A DNA stretch of 64,000 nucleotides from Comamonas testosteroni. Lineage in GTDB: Bacteria > Pseudomonadota > Gammaproteobacteria > Burkholderiales > Burkholderiaceae_C. The notes under the pieces were generated by a model that did no database searches, had not been told where the DNA came from, and saw nothing but the letters and a program-made list of their open reading frames with translations. The DNA lies in contig NZ_CP129672.1 of NCBI RefSeq assembly GCF_030505195.1, positions 3,072,501 through 3,136,500 on the forward strand. The letters run 5' to 3'. A program made the translations under genes and the position numbers. The stretch's first letter is position 1. Each line of letters begins with the position of its first letter. This document shows positions 8,586 through 16,836 of this stretch, piece after piece.

Positions 8586-8993
8586 TTAGTGCAGAACGCG
8601 TTTCTCGGGCATGGGCATGGGGTCCCCGGACTCATTCACCTGCAGCACGAAGAGCGGAACCTCGCATTCGAAGGTCTCGCCCTCGTGATTCACGCAGAGA
8701 TAGCTGCCGCGCATGGTGCCCGTGGGCGTGCGCAGCTGGCAGCCGCTGCTGTACTCGAAGGATTCACCGGGCTGCAGCAGCGGCTGTCGACCCACCACGC
8801 CCAGGCCCTTGACCTCTTCGACATGGCCCAGCTCGTTGGTGATGATCCAGTGCCGCGCAATCAGCTGCGCCGGCACCTCACCCGTGTTGGTGACGGTAAT
8901 GGTGTAGGAAAACACATAGACGCCGGCGGCCGGGGCGGATTGCTCGGGCAGGTAGGCGGGCTGGACTTGAACCAGAAACTCATTCATTGGCAT
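8586..8993 (-). CDS. apaG: ApaG domain protein
   Basis: A 135-residue beta-sandwich protein with the family blocks YVFSYTITVTNTGEVPAQL, RHWIITNELGHVEEVKGLGVVG, QPLLQPGESFEYSSGC and TPTGTMRGSY. ApaG has been linked to cobalt/magnesium efflux phenotypes and diadenosine tetraphosphate levels in enterobacteria; the molecular activity is unclear. ATG codons at 8993 and 8987 are both possible starts. It is divergent from rpe, 31 bp apart, so their promoters overlap or lie within the neighbouring gene. The SpecificRecomb gene follows 20 bp downstream on the same strand. Confidence 0.92.
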   Translation of the reverse strand: MPMNEFLVQVQPAYLPEQSAPAAGVYVFSYTITVTNTGEVPAQLIARHWIITNELGHVEEVKGLGVVGRQPLLQPGESFEYSSGCQLRTPTGTMRGSYLCVNHEGETFECEVPLFVLQVNESGDPMPMPEKRVLH

Positions 8994-9024
8994 GAGCTAA
9001 TGGTAACTGCGACAATTGCAATCC

Positions 9025-9705
9025 ATGAGCCCCACCTACCGTATTGCCCCCTCCATCCTGTCAGCCGACTTCGCCCGTCTGGGTGAAGAAGTGCGTAATG
9101 TCATTGCGGCCGGCGCCGACTGGATCCACTTTGACGTGATGGACAACCATTACGTTCCCAATCTGACTTTCGGCCCCATGATCTGTCAGGCACTGAAGCC
9201 CCATTCGGTCACACCCGATGGCAAGCCCGTGCCCATCGACGTGCATCTGATGGTGCAGCCTGTGGACGATCTCGCCACGGCCTTTGCCAAGGCAGGTGCG
9301 GACTACATCAGCTTTCACCCCGATGCGTCGCAGCATGTGCATCGCAGCGTGCAGAACATCAAGGCCCACGGCTGCAAGGCCGGTCTGGTGTTCAATCCCG
9401 CAGCGTCGCTGGAGGTGCTGGACTGGATGATCGAAGACATCGATCTGATCCTCTTGATGAGCGTGAACCCAGGCTTTGGTGGTCAAAGCTTTATTGACAG
9501 CACGCTGCGCAAGATCGAAAAGGCCCGCAAGTTGATCGATGCTTGTGGCAAGGACATCCGCCTGGAAGTTGATGGCGGCATCAAGGAAGCCAATATCCGC
9601 GCCGTGGCCGATGCCGGTGCCGACACCTTTGTGGCTGGCAGCGCCATCTTCGGCAAGCCCGATTACAAGGCTGTCATCGACACCATGCGTAAGAACCTTG
9701 CGTAA
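9025..9705 (+). CDS. rpe: Ribulose-phosphate 3-epimerase
   Basis: Interconverts ribulose 5-phosphate and xylulose 5-phosphate in the pentose phosphate (and Calvin) pathway; cytoplasmic TIM barrel with a bound metal. Visible motifs: [55 protein letters not shown] and [12 protein letters not shown], containing the metal ligands and both catalytic Asp residues. 226 residues from the ATG at 9025; an in-frame TTG at 9016 adds only three residues. Followed by a repeat-filled gap and gph, the usual rpe-gph order of this group. Confidence 0.96.
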   Translation: MSPTYRIAPSILSADFARLGEEVRNVIAAGADWIHFDVMDNHYVPNLTFGPMICQALKPHSVTPDGKPVPIDVHLMVQPVDDLATAFAKAGADYISFHPDASQHVHRSVQNIKAHGCKAGLVFNPAASLEVLDWMIEDIDLILLMSVNPGFGGQSFIDSTLRKIEKARKLIDACGKDIRLEVDGGIKEANIRAVADAGADTFVAGSAIFGKPDYKAVIDTMRKNLA

Positions 9706-9707
9706 CT

Positions 9708-9855
9708 CCCCCTGAGGCGCTTTGCCTGGGCGGCCCCGCGCCTTCCCCCTCCCTCTACGCGCTGCGCGCCATGGGAGAGGGGCGACACCTTCGCCTTGGT
9801 GGCCCCGCCTTGGTGGCCCCGCCTGGGCGGCCCCGCCGCGAGGCGGCTATTGCTC
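9708..9855. repeat. GC-rich intergenic repeat (type 1) with internal 14-bp tandem units, downstream of rpe
   Basis: Begins CCCCCTGAGGCGC, contains a C-tract/G-tract pairing region (CCTTCCCCCTCCCTC and GGGAGAGGGG) and ends with GGCGGCCCC/GCGAGGCGGC. Related copies lie after trpE (14625-14707) and after the Hsp70-like gene (59656-59730). This copy is expanded by three head-to-tail 14-bp units, GCCTTGGTGGCCCC twice exactly and once as GCCTGGGCGGCCCC (9793-9834). Confidence 0.65.
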
Positions 9856-9951
9856 GGTGCCCTGGTCTGCAACCGGCCTTTTTTGCCGTTGGATTCCTGT
9901 ACCAGTCAATGTAGATATTTTTTATTTTTGGCTGCAGGCCCAATATTGAAA

Positions 9952-9980
9952 AGCGCATGCAGCTATTGAATTGATAGTTG
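9952..9980. repeat. Short type 2 repeat fragment before gph
   Basis: AGCGCATGCAGCTATTGAA followed by TTGATAGTTG, an inverted pair related to the element in pgpA (3671-3722). It ends immediately before the gph start codon and occupies the place where a ribosome binding site would be expected. Confidence 0.4.
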
Positions 9981-9981
9981 T

Positions 9982-10665
9982 ATGAAGCTGACTCTGCCTG
10001 CACCCGCCCAAGCCCTCGAAATTGATGCCGTGATGGTCGACCTGGACGGCACCATGGTCAACACATTGGGCGATTTTGCCGAGGCGCTCAACCGCATGCT
10101 GGCCGATCTGCAATTGCCGGCCATAGCGCCGCAAATCATCGAGAACATGGTGGGCAAGGGCAGCGAGCATCTGATCCGCTCTGTGCTGGCGCATGTGGAG
10201 GCGCCGAACATCGATGCCCTGTATCCCCAGGCCTGGCAGCGTTACGAGCACCATTACCTGGCCATCAATGGCCAGTTTGCCGATGTCTATCCGGGCGTGG
10301 CCGAAGGCCTGCAGGCACTCCAGTCCCTGGGGCTGCGCATGGCCTGCCTGACCAACAAGCCTTTGTCCTTTGCCCAGCCCCTGCTGGCCGCCAAGGGACT
10401 GGACGGATTTTTCGACTGCGTGTTCGGTGGCGACTCCTTCCCGCGCAAAAAGCCCGACCCCATGCCGCTGGTCGAGACCTGCAAGGCTTTGGGCAGCGAG
10501 CCCGCGCGCACGCTGATGGTGGGTGACTCCAGCAACGATGCCCAGGCCGCCCATGCCGCAGGCTGCCCCGTGGTGCTGATGACCTACGGCTACAACCACG
10601 GCCAGCCCATCACGACTGTCAAGGCCAGGGCGCATCTGGATTCACTGGAGCAGCTTGTTGCGTGA
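9982..10665 (+). CDS. gph: Phosphoglycolate phosphatase (HAD superfamily)
   Basis: Hydrolyses 2-phosphoglycolate to glycolate, clearing a product of DNA 3'-end repair and of oxygenation reactions. HAD motifs: MVDLDGTMVN (motif I, nucleophile Asp), CLTNKP (motif II), KKPDPMPL (motif III Lys) and MVGDSSNDAQAA (motif IV), with an alpha-helical cap between I and II. 227 residues, normal length. The start ATG lies directly after a short AT-rich repeat element with no obvious Shine-Dalgarno. Position after rpe and upstream of the trp block matches related genomes. Confidence 0.93.
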   Translation: MKLTLPAPAQALEIDAVMVDLDGTMVNTLGDFAEALNRMLADLQLPAIAPQIIENMVGKGSEHLIRSVLAHVEAPNIDALYPQAWQRYEHHYLAINGQFADVYPGVAEGLQALQSLGLRMACLTNKPLSFAQPLLAAKGLDGFFDCVFGGDSFPRKKPDPMPLVETCKALGSEPARTLMVGDSSNDAQAAHAAGCPVVLMTYGYNHGQPITTVKARAHLDSLEQLVA

Positions 10666-10803
10666 TCCGGTGTTTTTGTTCGCATATCTGGCATGAAAGA
10701 GTGCGAATAAGCATATTTGCTAGAGTCAGTCGCTTTGTCTGAATCCATGCCGGCTCCTGCATCACTGTGTGGTCGGCAGAGAACAAAGGGGGACTCGCAC
10801 CAC

Positions 10804-12069
10804 ATGCACGGACTGCACCTGACTGCCGACCTTTACCAATGCACAGGCCATGAGCGCTACATGCTCGATGCCGACGCCATCGCCGGGCTTTGCCGCGACC
10901 AGACTGCAGCCAGCGGCCTGACCCTGGTGGATGACACCTGGGTGAAGTTTCCGCCCTATGAAGGCCAGCCCGGGGGGGTGACGGGTACGGTGCTCTTGGC
11001 GGAGTCCCATCTGGCCATACATACCTGGCCCGAGACGGACAGTGTCACCATCGATGTCTATGTGTGCAATTTTTCCGAGGACAACTCGGAAAAGGCTCGA
11101 CGCCTGATGGACGGCGTGATCCAGGCCTATGCTCCCGGGCAGGTGCTGCGCCAGCAATTGATGCGCGGCGACATCGGCATGGCGCAGCCGGTAGACCATG
11201 GCGTGGACCCTGCACCCATGTCCGAATCCGGCTGGGCCACGGAGCAGCTCACGCCCCATGCCCGCTTTGGCTATCGCGCCGCAGTGCTGCAGACGCAGCA
11301 GACCCCGTATCAGAAGCTGGAGCTGTTGCAGACGCCGCAGTTCGGCAAGGTGCTGCGTCTGGATGATTGCTTCATGACCTCCGAGGGCGAGGAGTTTTTC
11401 TATCACGAGGCTCTGGTGCACCCGGCCGCCATGGCCCACCCCGCGCCGCGCAAGGCCTTGATTCTGGGTGGGGGAGATGGCGGAGCCGCCGAGGAGCTGC
11501 TCAAGCACCCGAGCATCGAGCGCGTGGTGCTGGCCGAGCTGGACGAGGCCGTGGTGCAGTTCTCGCGCCAGCATCTGCAAGCCGTGCATCGCGGCGCGCT
11601 CGATGATGACCGTGTTGAGGTCCGCATAGGCGACGGTCTGGCCTTGATGGAGGCAACCGATGAGCGCTTCGATCTGGCACTCATGGATTTGACCGACCCT
11701 GACACGCCGGCCAGCGCCCTGTATGCACCGGCCTCGCTGGCACGCATGAAGCGCGTGCTGGCGCCGGGCGGCGCGCTGGTGCTGCATCTGGGCAGCCCCG
11801 TCTTTCACGGCGCGCAGGTGGCCGAGCTGGTGCGCAGCCTGCGTCAGCAATTTGCCGTGGTGCGTTGCTACGGCCTCTATATTCCGCTTTACGGCGCTTA
11901 CTGGGGACTGGCCGTGGCCTCCGATGAGCTCGATCCGCTGGAGCTGAAGGCACCGCAACTGGCCGAGCGCCTCAAGCAGCGCAAGGTGCGGGATCTGCAG
12001 TACTACAACGAGCAGGTACACGGCGCGCTGTTTGCGCTGCCCAACTATTACCGCGAGCTGCTCAAGTGA
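10804..12069 (+). CDS. speDE: Bifunctional S-adenosylmethionine decarboxylase / spermidine synthase fusion
   Basis: Two polyamine enzymes in one chain of 421 residues. Residues 1-~125 are a prokaryotic AdoMet decarboxylase: Ser68 in AESHLAIHTWPE is the expected self-cleavage and pyruvoyl site, with His73 and Cys88 in the spacing known from Thermotoga SpeD (63/68/83). Residues ~142-421 are a spermidine synthase, with the SAM-binding LILGGGDGG (222-227), ELDEAVV and MDLTDPDTPASALY. One polypeptide would thus make decarboxylated AdoMet and transfer its aminopropyl group to putrescine. I chose the ATG at 10804 (GGGGG tract 12 bp upstream, start of the SpeD fold); frames from 10717 or 10747 add unlike residues. 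Such fusions are known from a few bacteria, including Delftia. Confidence 0.92.
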   Translation: MHGLHLTADLYQCTGHERYMLDADAIAGLCRDQTAASGLTLVDDTWVKFPPYEGQPGGVTGTVLLAESHLAIHTWPETDSVTIDVYVCNFSEDNSEKARRLMDGVIQAYAPGQVLRQQLMRGDIGMAQPVDHGVDPAPMSESGWATEQLTPHARFGYRAAVLQTQQTPYQKLELLQTPQFGKVLRLDDCFMTSEGEEFFYHEALVHPAAMAHPAPRKALILGGGDGGAAEELLKHPSIERVVLAELDEAVVQFSRQHLQAVHRGALDDDRVEVRIGDGLALMEATDERFDLALMDLTDPDTPASALYAPASLARMKRVLAPGGALVLHLGSPVFHGAQVAELVRSLRQQFAVVRCYGLYIPLYGAYWGLAVASDELDPLELKAPQLAERLKQRKVRDLQYYNEQVHGALFALPNYYRELLK

Positions 12070-12070
12070 G

Positions 12071-12676
12071 TCAGGGTGCCTCGCCCAGCAGCGCCTTCTT
12101 GAGCTGCTGATCGGCGGGCTTGGAGCCCAGCCAGATGCCCAGCAGGGCGTTGAAGAATTCGGGCTCCTTGAAGGCCTCGCCCTGTGGCTGGCCCTTGACG
12201 GTCACGATGGAGCCCTGGCCGGGCAGCCAGTCCACCGAGAAGTTCTCGCCTGCAAGCAGCTTTTTGTGCTGGGTGAAGATCTCGCTCATGCGCATCACCC
12301 CCGGAATCAGCTTGGAGAAGGCGGCCCGCTCCATATTGTCTTCCATGCCGCGTGAGAACAGCTTGCCCAGCTCGGCCGAGTCGATATCGCGCAGCATGGT
12401 CACGCTGATGCGCTTGGGGCCGGGCAGGGCGGCGATTTCCTGCAGGCTGCGCGCCGGCTTTTCCAGGTACAGGCCGGCGGTATAGACCTTGAACACGGCC
12501 TTGTAGCGGGTGCCTGCGCCGTTGAGCTGCAGGGCCTGACCCTGCAACTGCAAGCTGGGTGCGTAGTTCACTCCATGCAACTTGACGGGTTCAGTCGGGC
12601 GCTCCTGAGCATGGGGGGCAAAGCTGGAAAGCGCAGCGGCCAGCAGCAAAGCCTGTGGCCAACGTAGGCTGGGCAT
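12071..12676 (-). CDS. Chalcone isomerase-fold family protein, exported
   Basis: A 201-residue protein with a signal peptide (LRWPQALLLAAALSSFAPHAQ) and a CHI-like domain (PF16036 type): GVNYAPSLQLQGQALQLNGAGTRYKAVFKVYTAGLYL, then ISVTMLRDIDSAELGKLF and a C-terminal FFNALLGIWLGSKPADQQLKKALLG. The bacterial family is not known to act on flavonoids and has no assigned substrate; fatty-acid or lipid binding is a guess from the fold. ATG at 12676 has AGGAGA 7 bp upstream. It is convergent with speDE, whose stop lies 1 bp from this gene's end. Together with speDE it separates rpe-gph from trpE. Confidence 0.82.
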   Translation of the reverse strand: MPSLRWPQALLLAAALSSFAPHAQERPTEPVKLHGVNYAPSLQLQGQALQLNGAGTRYKAVFKVYTAGLYLEKPARSLQEIAALPGPKRISVTMLRDIDSAELGKLFSRGMEDNMERAAFSKLIPGVMRMSEIFTQHKKLLAGENFSVDWLPGQGSIVTVKGQPQGEAFKEPEFFNALLGIWLGSKPADQQLKKALLGEAP

Positions 12677-13114
12677 GAATGTCTCCTCGTGTTGGTTGTT
12701 CCTGGCCGCTCTGCAGGAGGCCTTGAATTGCGAACGGTCGTGCATATTTGTGTCTGCCGGATTTCGTCGCAATAAGGACTGTCCCCAGCATGGGGCTTTG
12801 AGATGGGTCTTTCCCCGGGGATCTGGTTTGCGGAGAAATTCCGCAGTTCATGCGCTACACTGTCCGGCATCATGTTCATTCATCGCACGTTCAATGCAGG
12901 TTGTGGAGACCGGGGAGCCTGGCCCTGGCGTAAGCCTGCACATCTGAACTGCTGAAGCACCCGGCACGAGCCCGGCGTGCACCCCGCGGCCCCATGCATT
13001 GCATACTTCGGGCCAATTGGAATGAACCGGCGCATCTTCTCTTCAAACGCGTCATCTGCCCTGTAATCCAACCGTGCAGATGCACCATGCGCCATGACTC
13101 CCGGAGCTTCTGCC
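12677..13114. other. 438-bp intergenic region upstream of trpE
   Basis: Holds the divergent 5' regions of the CHI-fold gene and trpE. I looked for a trp attenuator: there is no short open frame with adjacent Trp codons and no terminator/antiterminator pair with a T-run. No convincing -35/-10 pair stands out. Confidence 0.5.
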
Positions 13115-14614
13115 GTGATCACGGAACTGGAATTCAAATCGCTTGCGGCCCAAGGCTATAACCGCATCCCGCTGTTAATTGAGGCCTTTGCCGACCTCGA
13201 AACCCCGCTGTCCCTCTATCTCAAGCTGGCCCATGCCAATGGCGACGGCAAGTACAGCTTCTTGCTGGAATCCGTGGTCGGCGGCGAGCGCTTCGGCCGC
13301 TACAGCTTCATCGGTCTGCCGGCACGCAGCTTTGTGCGCGCCTCGGGCTTTGGTGACCAGGCCAGGACCGAGGTGGTGACCGATGGCAAGGTGGTGGAGA
13401 CGGCCGGCGGCAATCCGCTGGACTTCATTGCGGCCTATCAGCAGCGCTTCAAGGTGGCCGTCACACCCGGCATGCCGCGCTTTTGTGGCGGCCTGGCCGG
13501 CTATTTCGGCTATGACGCCGTGCGCTATATCGAGAAAAAGCTCGAAAACAGCTGCCCGCCCGACAGCCTGGGCACGCCCGACATCATGCTGCTGCAGTGC
13601 GAGGAAGTCGCCGTCATCGACAACCTCTCGGGCAAGCTCTACCTCATCGTCTATGCCAATCCCGGCGAGGCCGAGGCCTATACACGTGCCAAGAAGCGCC
13701 TGCGCCAGCTCAAGGAGCAGCTGCGCTATTCCGTCAGCGCGCCGCAGATTCGTGCCGGCGAAAGCTATCCCGCAGAGCGCAGCTTCGACAAGCAGGACTA
13801 TCTGGACGCCGTGCAAAAGGCCAAGGAGCTGATTGCGGCGGGCGACTTCATGCAGGTGCAGGTAGGCCAGCGCATTCACAAGCGTTTCACGGCCTCGCCG
13901 CTGTCGCTGTACCGCGCGCTGCGCTCGCTCAACCCCAGCCCCTATATGTACTTCTACCATTTCGGAGATTTCCATGTGGTGGGAGCCAGCCCGGAGATTC
14001 TGGTGCGTCAGGAGCGCACGCCCGATGGTCAGAAGGTCACGATTCGCCCCCTGGCCGGCACCCGTCCGCGCGGCAATACGGTGGAGGCCGACAAGGCCAC
14101 CGAGCAGGAGCTGATCGCCGACCCCAAGGAGCGTGCCGAGCATGTGATGCTGATTGATCTGGCGCGCAACGATATCGGCCGCATTGCCAGGACCGGCAGC
14201 GTCAAGGTGACCGAAGCCTTTGCCGTGGAGCGCTACAGCCATGTCATGCATATCGTGAGCAATGTGGAAGGCATCTTGCAGGACGGCATGGAGAACATGG
14301 ATGTGTTCAAGGCCACCTTCCCCGCCGGCACGCTGACGGGCGCTCCCAAGGTGCATGCCATGGAAATCATCGACCGGCTCGAGCCCAGCAAGCGCGGCAT
14401 CTATGGCGGTGCCTGCGGCTATCTGAGCTTTGCCGGCGACATGGATCTGGCGATCGCGATCCGTACCGGCGTCATCAAGGACAACGTGCTCTATGTGCAG
14501 GCCGCTGCCGGCGTGGTGGCCGACTCCGTGCCCGAGCTGGAGTGGAGAGAGACCGAGCACAAGGCCCGCGCCTTGCTGCGCGCTGCAGAACTCGTTGAGG
14601 AAGGTCTGGAATGA
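13115..14614 (+). CDS. trpE: Anthranilate synthase component I
   Basis: Converts chorismate, with ammonia supplied by TrpG, to anthranilate; first step of tryptophan synthesis. The N-terminal part has the feedback-inhibition element LLESVVGGERFGRYSFIG; the C-terminal chorismate-binding domain shows GDFMQVQVGQR, SPEILV, IRPLAGTRPRG, HVMLIDLARNDIGR, FPAGTLTGAPK and YGGACGY. 499 residues from a GTG at 13115, which has GGAG 9 bp upstream and gives the VITELEF start usual in the group; an ATG at 13094 is the alternative. The type 1 repeat and the chorismate mutase gene follow on the same strand. Confidence 0.95.
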   Translation: MITELEFKSLAAQGYNRIPLLIEAFADLETPLSLYLKLAHANGDGKYSFLLESVVGGERFGRYSFIGLPARSFVRASGFGDQARTEVVTDGKVVETAGGNPLDFIAAYQQRFKVAVTPGMPRFCGGLAGYFGYDAVRYIEKKLENSCPPDSLGTPDIMLLQCEEVAVIDNLSGKLYLIVYANPGEAEAYTRAKKRLRQLKEQLRYSVSAPQIRAGESYPAERSFDKQDYLDAVQKAKELIAAGDFMQVQVGQRIHKRFTASPLSLYRALRSLNPSPYMYFYHFGDFHVVGASPEILVRQERTPDGQKVTIRPLAGTRPRGNTVEADKATEQELIADPKERAEHVMLIDLARNDIGRIARTGSVKVTEAFAVERYSHVMHIVSNVEGILQDGMENMDVFKATFPAGTLTGAPKVHAMEIIDRLEPSKRGIYGGACGYLSFAGDMDLAIAIRTGVIKDNVLYVQAAAGVVADSVPELEWRETEHKARALLRAAELVEEGLE

Positions 14615-14624
14615 AAAACGACTA

Positions 14625-14707
14625 CCCCCTGAGGCGCTGCGCACCTTCCCCCTTGAAGGGGGACGACGGCCTTTGCTGCGGGGCGGCCCTTGCTGGCCGT
14701 CTCCTGC
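14625..14707. repeat. GC-rich intergenic repeat (type 1) between trpE and the chorismate mutase gene
   Basis: CCCCCTGAGGCGCTGCGC, then a C-tract/G-tract hairpin (CTTCCCCCTTGAAGGGGGA), then GGGGCGGCCCTTGC. Same order of blocks as at 9708-9855 and 59656-59730. It lies within the trp gene series, so it would be transcribed and could form a stable RNA hairpin. Confidence 0.65.
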
Positions 14708-14765
14708 AAGGAGCTGCAACAGCTTTGAGTGCAGTGACTGACCTGCCACGCGATGGAGAAATGCA

Positions 14766-15095
14766 ATGAATCGTTCCATTGAGAAGGTGCAGCACTGCAC
14801 CACCATGGAAGATGTACGCCGCAATGTGAATGCGCTCGACGATGTGCTGGTGCCGCTGCTGGTCACGCGCATCGGCTATATGCAGCAGGCGGCGCGCATC
14901 AAGGGGGACGTGGGCCAGGTGCGCGATGAGGCGCGCATCGAGGCCATCGTCAGCCGCGTGCGTGAGCGCACGGCGCAGGAGGGCGGCCAGCCCGATGTGA
15001 TGGAGACCGTCTATCGCGCGCTGATGGAAGCCTGCATCGCCTACGAGCACCAGGAATTTGCGCGCCTGCGTGAACCCAAGAAATCAGGGGAGTAA
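14766..15095 (+). CDS. Chorismate mutase, AroQ class
   Basis: A 109-residue all-helical protein with the AroQ pattern: [48 protein letters not shown] and [24 protein letters not shown] C-terminal helix (here [12 protein letters not shown]). The Arg, Lys and Glu positions of the active site are in place. The family rearranges chorismate to prephenate for Phe/Tyr synthesis, or acts on isochorismate in the PchB branch. No signal peptide. It sits between trpE and trpG, 4 bp before the trpG ATG, so two enzymes competing for chorismate would be cotranscribed. Confidence 0.88.
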   Translation: MNRSIEKVQHCTTMEDVRRNVNALDDVLVPLLVTRIGYMQQAARIKGDVGQVRDEARIEAIVSRVRERTAQEGGQPDVMETVYRALMEACIAYEHQEFARLREPKKSGE

Positions 15096-15099
15096 GACC

Positions 15100-15681
15100 A
15101 TGAAACTGCTGATGGTCGATAACTACGACAGCTTTACCTACAACATCGTCCAGTACTTTGGCGAGCTGGGCGCAGAGGTGACCGTGGTGCGCAACGACGA
15201 AACCACGGTGGCCGAAGTCGAGGCGCTGATCGCGCGCGAAGGCATCGAGCGGCTGGTGATCTCGCCCGGGCCCTGCTCGCCCAACGAGGCGGGCATCTCG
15301 GTGGCGGCGATCCGGCATTTCGCGGGCAAGCTGCCGATTCTGGGCGTCTGCCTGGGTCACCAGAGCATTGGCGCGGCCTTTGGCGGCGACATCATCCGGG
15401 CGGGCCAGCAGATGCATGGCAAGACCAGCGTGATCAGCACCGACCAGAAGGGCGTGTTTGCCGATCTGCCCAGGCAGTTCACGGTCAACCGCTATCACTC
15501 CCTGGTCATCGACCAAAGCACGCTGCCCGAATGCCTTGAAATCACGGCGACCAGCGAAGATGGTGAAATCCAGGGGGTGCGCCACCGCGAGCTGGCCATC
15601 GAGGGCGTGCAGTTCCACCCCGAGAGCATTCTGACCGAGCATGGTCATGCCATGCTGAAGAACTTTCTCGACCAGAAATAG
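15100..15681 (+). CDS. trpG: Anthranilate synthase component II (glutamine amidotransferase)
   Basis: Supplies ammonia from glutamine to TrpE. A 193-residue class I amidotransferase with [24 protein letters not shown] (oxyanion region), LGVCLGHQ (nucleophile Cys) and FHPESI (catalytic His-Pro-Glu). The ATG at 15100 follows AGGGGAG with 9 bp spacing. Likely also serves p-aminobenzoate synthesis, as in many betaproteobacteria with a single TrpG/PabA; that is inference. An AT-rich gap of 117 bp separates it from trpD. Confidence 0.95.
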   Translation: MKLLMVDNYDSFTYNIVQYFGELGAEVTVVRNDETTVAEVEALIAREGIERLVISPGPCSPNEAGISVAAIRHFAGKLPILGVCLGHQSIGAAFGGDIIRAGQQMHGKTSVISTDQKGVFADLPRQFTVNRYHSLVIDQSTLPECLEITATSEDGEIQGVRHRELAIEGVQFHPESILTEHGHAMLKNFLDQK

Positions 15682-15683
15682 CT

Positions 15684-15778
15684 GTTGATTTATTGATAGC
15701 TGTCATCGCATGTCAATGCTTGATTTCAGAATGAAAACAATAGGAAATCGATTGCTGATAAGCGCAGACAGCTATTAA
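15684..15778. repeat. Type 2 AT-rich palindromic repeat between trpG and trpD
   Basis: TTTATTGATAGCTGTCATCGC on the left is mirrored by GCAGACAGCTATTAAAA on the right; the AGCTGTC/GACAGCT arms pair. Related to the elements at 3671-3722 and 37493-37590. It interrupts the otherwise tight trp series and could give a local RNA structure. Confidence 0.45.
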
Positions 15779-15798
15779 AAACATAGAGAGATATTGCA

Positions 15799-16836
15799 AT
15801 GATCACTCCCCAGGAAGCGCTGCAGCGAACCATCGAGCATCGTGAAATCTTCCATGACGAAATGCTGCACCTGATGCGCATGATCATGCGCGGCGAGCTC
15901 TCGCCCGTGATGACGGCCTCCATCATCACCGGCCTGCGCGTGAAGAAGGAAACCATTGGCGAGATCTCGGCTGCGGCCGAGGTGATGCGCGAGTTCTCCA
16001 ACAAGGTGAACGTGCACGACAAGAGGAATCTGGTCGATATCGTCGGCACCGGCGGCGATGGCGCCAACACCTTCAACATCTCGACCTGCTCGACCTTTGT
16101 GATTGCAGCGGTGGGCGGCAAGGTCAGCAAGCATGGCGGGCGCAGCGTCAGCAGCAAGTCGGGCAGCGCCGATGCCATGGAGGCGCTGGGCGTCAACATC
16201 AACCTCAACGCCGCGCAGATCGCCGATTGCATACGCGATGTGGGCATCGGCTTCATGTTTGCGCCTAACCATCATCCGGCCATGAAGAACGTGGCCCCCG
16301 TGCGCAAGGAACTGGGCGTGCGCACCATCTTCAACATCCTGGGCCCGCTCACCAACCCGGCATCCGCCCCCAATATCCTGATGGGCGTGTTCCACGAAGA
16401 CCTGGTCGGTATCCAGGTGCGTGCCCTGCAGCGCCTGGGCGCCGAGCATGCGCTGGTCGTCTACGGCCGCGATGGCCTGGACGAAATCAGTCTGGGTGCG
16501 GGCACGCTGGTCGGCGAGCTCAAGGACGGCGTGGTGCGCGAGTATGAAGTCCATCCCGAGGACTTTGGCCTGCGCATGGCGGGCACGCGCTCGCTCAAGG
16601 TCGAGAATCCCGAGGAGTCCAAAGCCATGCTGATGGGCGTGCTGCAGGGCGAGCCTGGCCCGGCACGCGATATCGTCTGTCTGAACTCCGGCGCTGCCCT
16701 GTATGCCGCCAATGTGGCCAGCTCGATCGAAGAGGGCCTGGAGCGTGCGCAGAAGGCCATCGACAGCGGCGCGGCACTGGCCAAGCTCCAGGAGCTGGTG
16801 GCCTATTCGCAAAAGCTCGGCCAGACAGCGGCATGA
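15799..16836 (+). CDS. trpD: Anthranilate phosphoribosyltransferase
   Basis: Transfers phosphoribose from PRPP to anthranilate. 345 residues with an N-terminal helical domain and the family signatures [15 protein letters not shown] (PRPP/Mg binding), [42 protein letters not shown] and GRDGLDEIS. Start ATG has AGAGAG/AGATAT upstream, a modest Shine-Dalgarno. Its TGA overlaps the ATG of a 53-residue membrane peptide gene (ATGA at 16833-16836), which implies translational coupling to that gene and on to trpC. Confidence 0.95.
   Translation: MITPQEALQRTIEHREIFHDEMLHLMRMIMRGELSPVMTASIITGLRVKKETIGEISAAAEVMREFSNKVNVHDKRNLVDIVGTGGDGANTFNISTCSTFVIAAVGGKVSKHGGRSVSSKSGSADAMEALGVNINLNAAQIADCIRDVGIGFMFAPNHHPAMKNVAPVRKELGVRTIFNILGPLTNPASAPNILMGVFHEDLVGIQVRALQRLGAEHALVVYGRDGLDEISLGAGTLVGELKDGVVREYEVHPEDFGLRMAGTRSLKVENPEESKAMLMGVLQGEPGPARDIVCLNSGAALYAANVASSIEEGLERAQKAIDSGAALAKLQELVAYSQKLGQTAA

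Noticed and set aside
10717..10803. Upstream extension of the SpeD-SpeE protein from 10717 or 10747
   Set aside because: The added residues do not resemble the SpeD N-terminus and no ribosome binding site precedes those starts.
12677..13114. Trp attenuator/leader peptide upstream of trpE
   Set aside because: No short frame with clustered Trp codons and no terminator with a T-run is present.
13175..14872. A 565-codon minus-strand frame opposite trpE
   Set aside because: Shadow of trpE; composition and position explain it fully.
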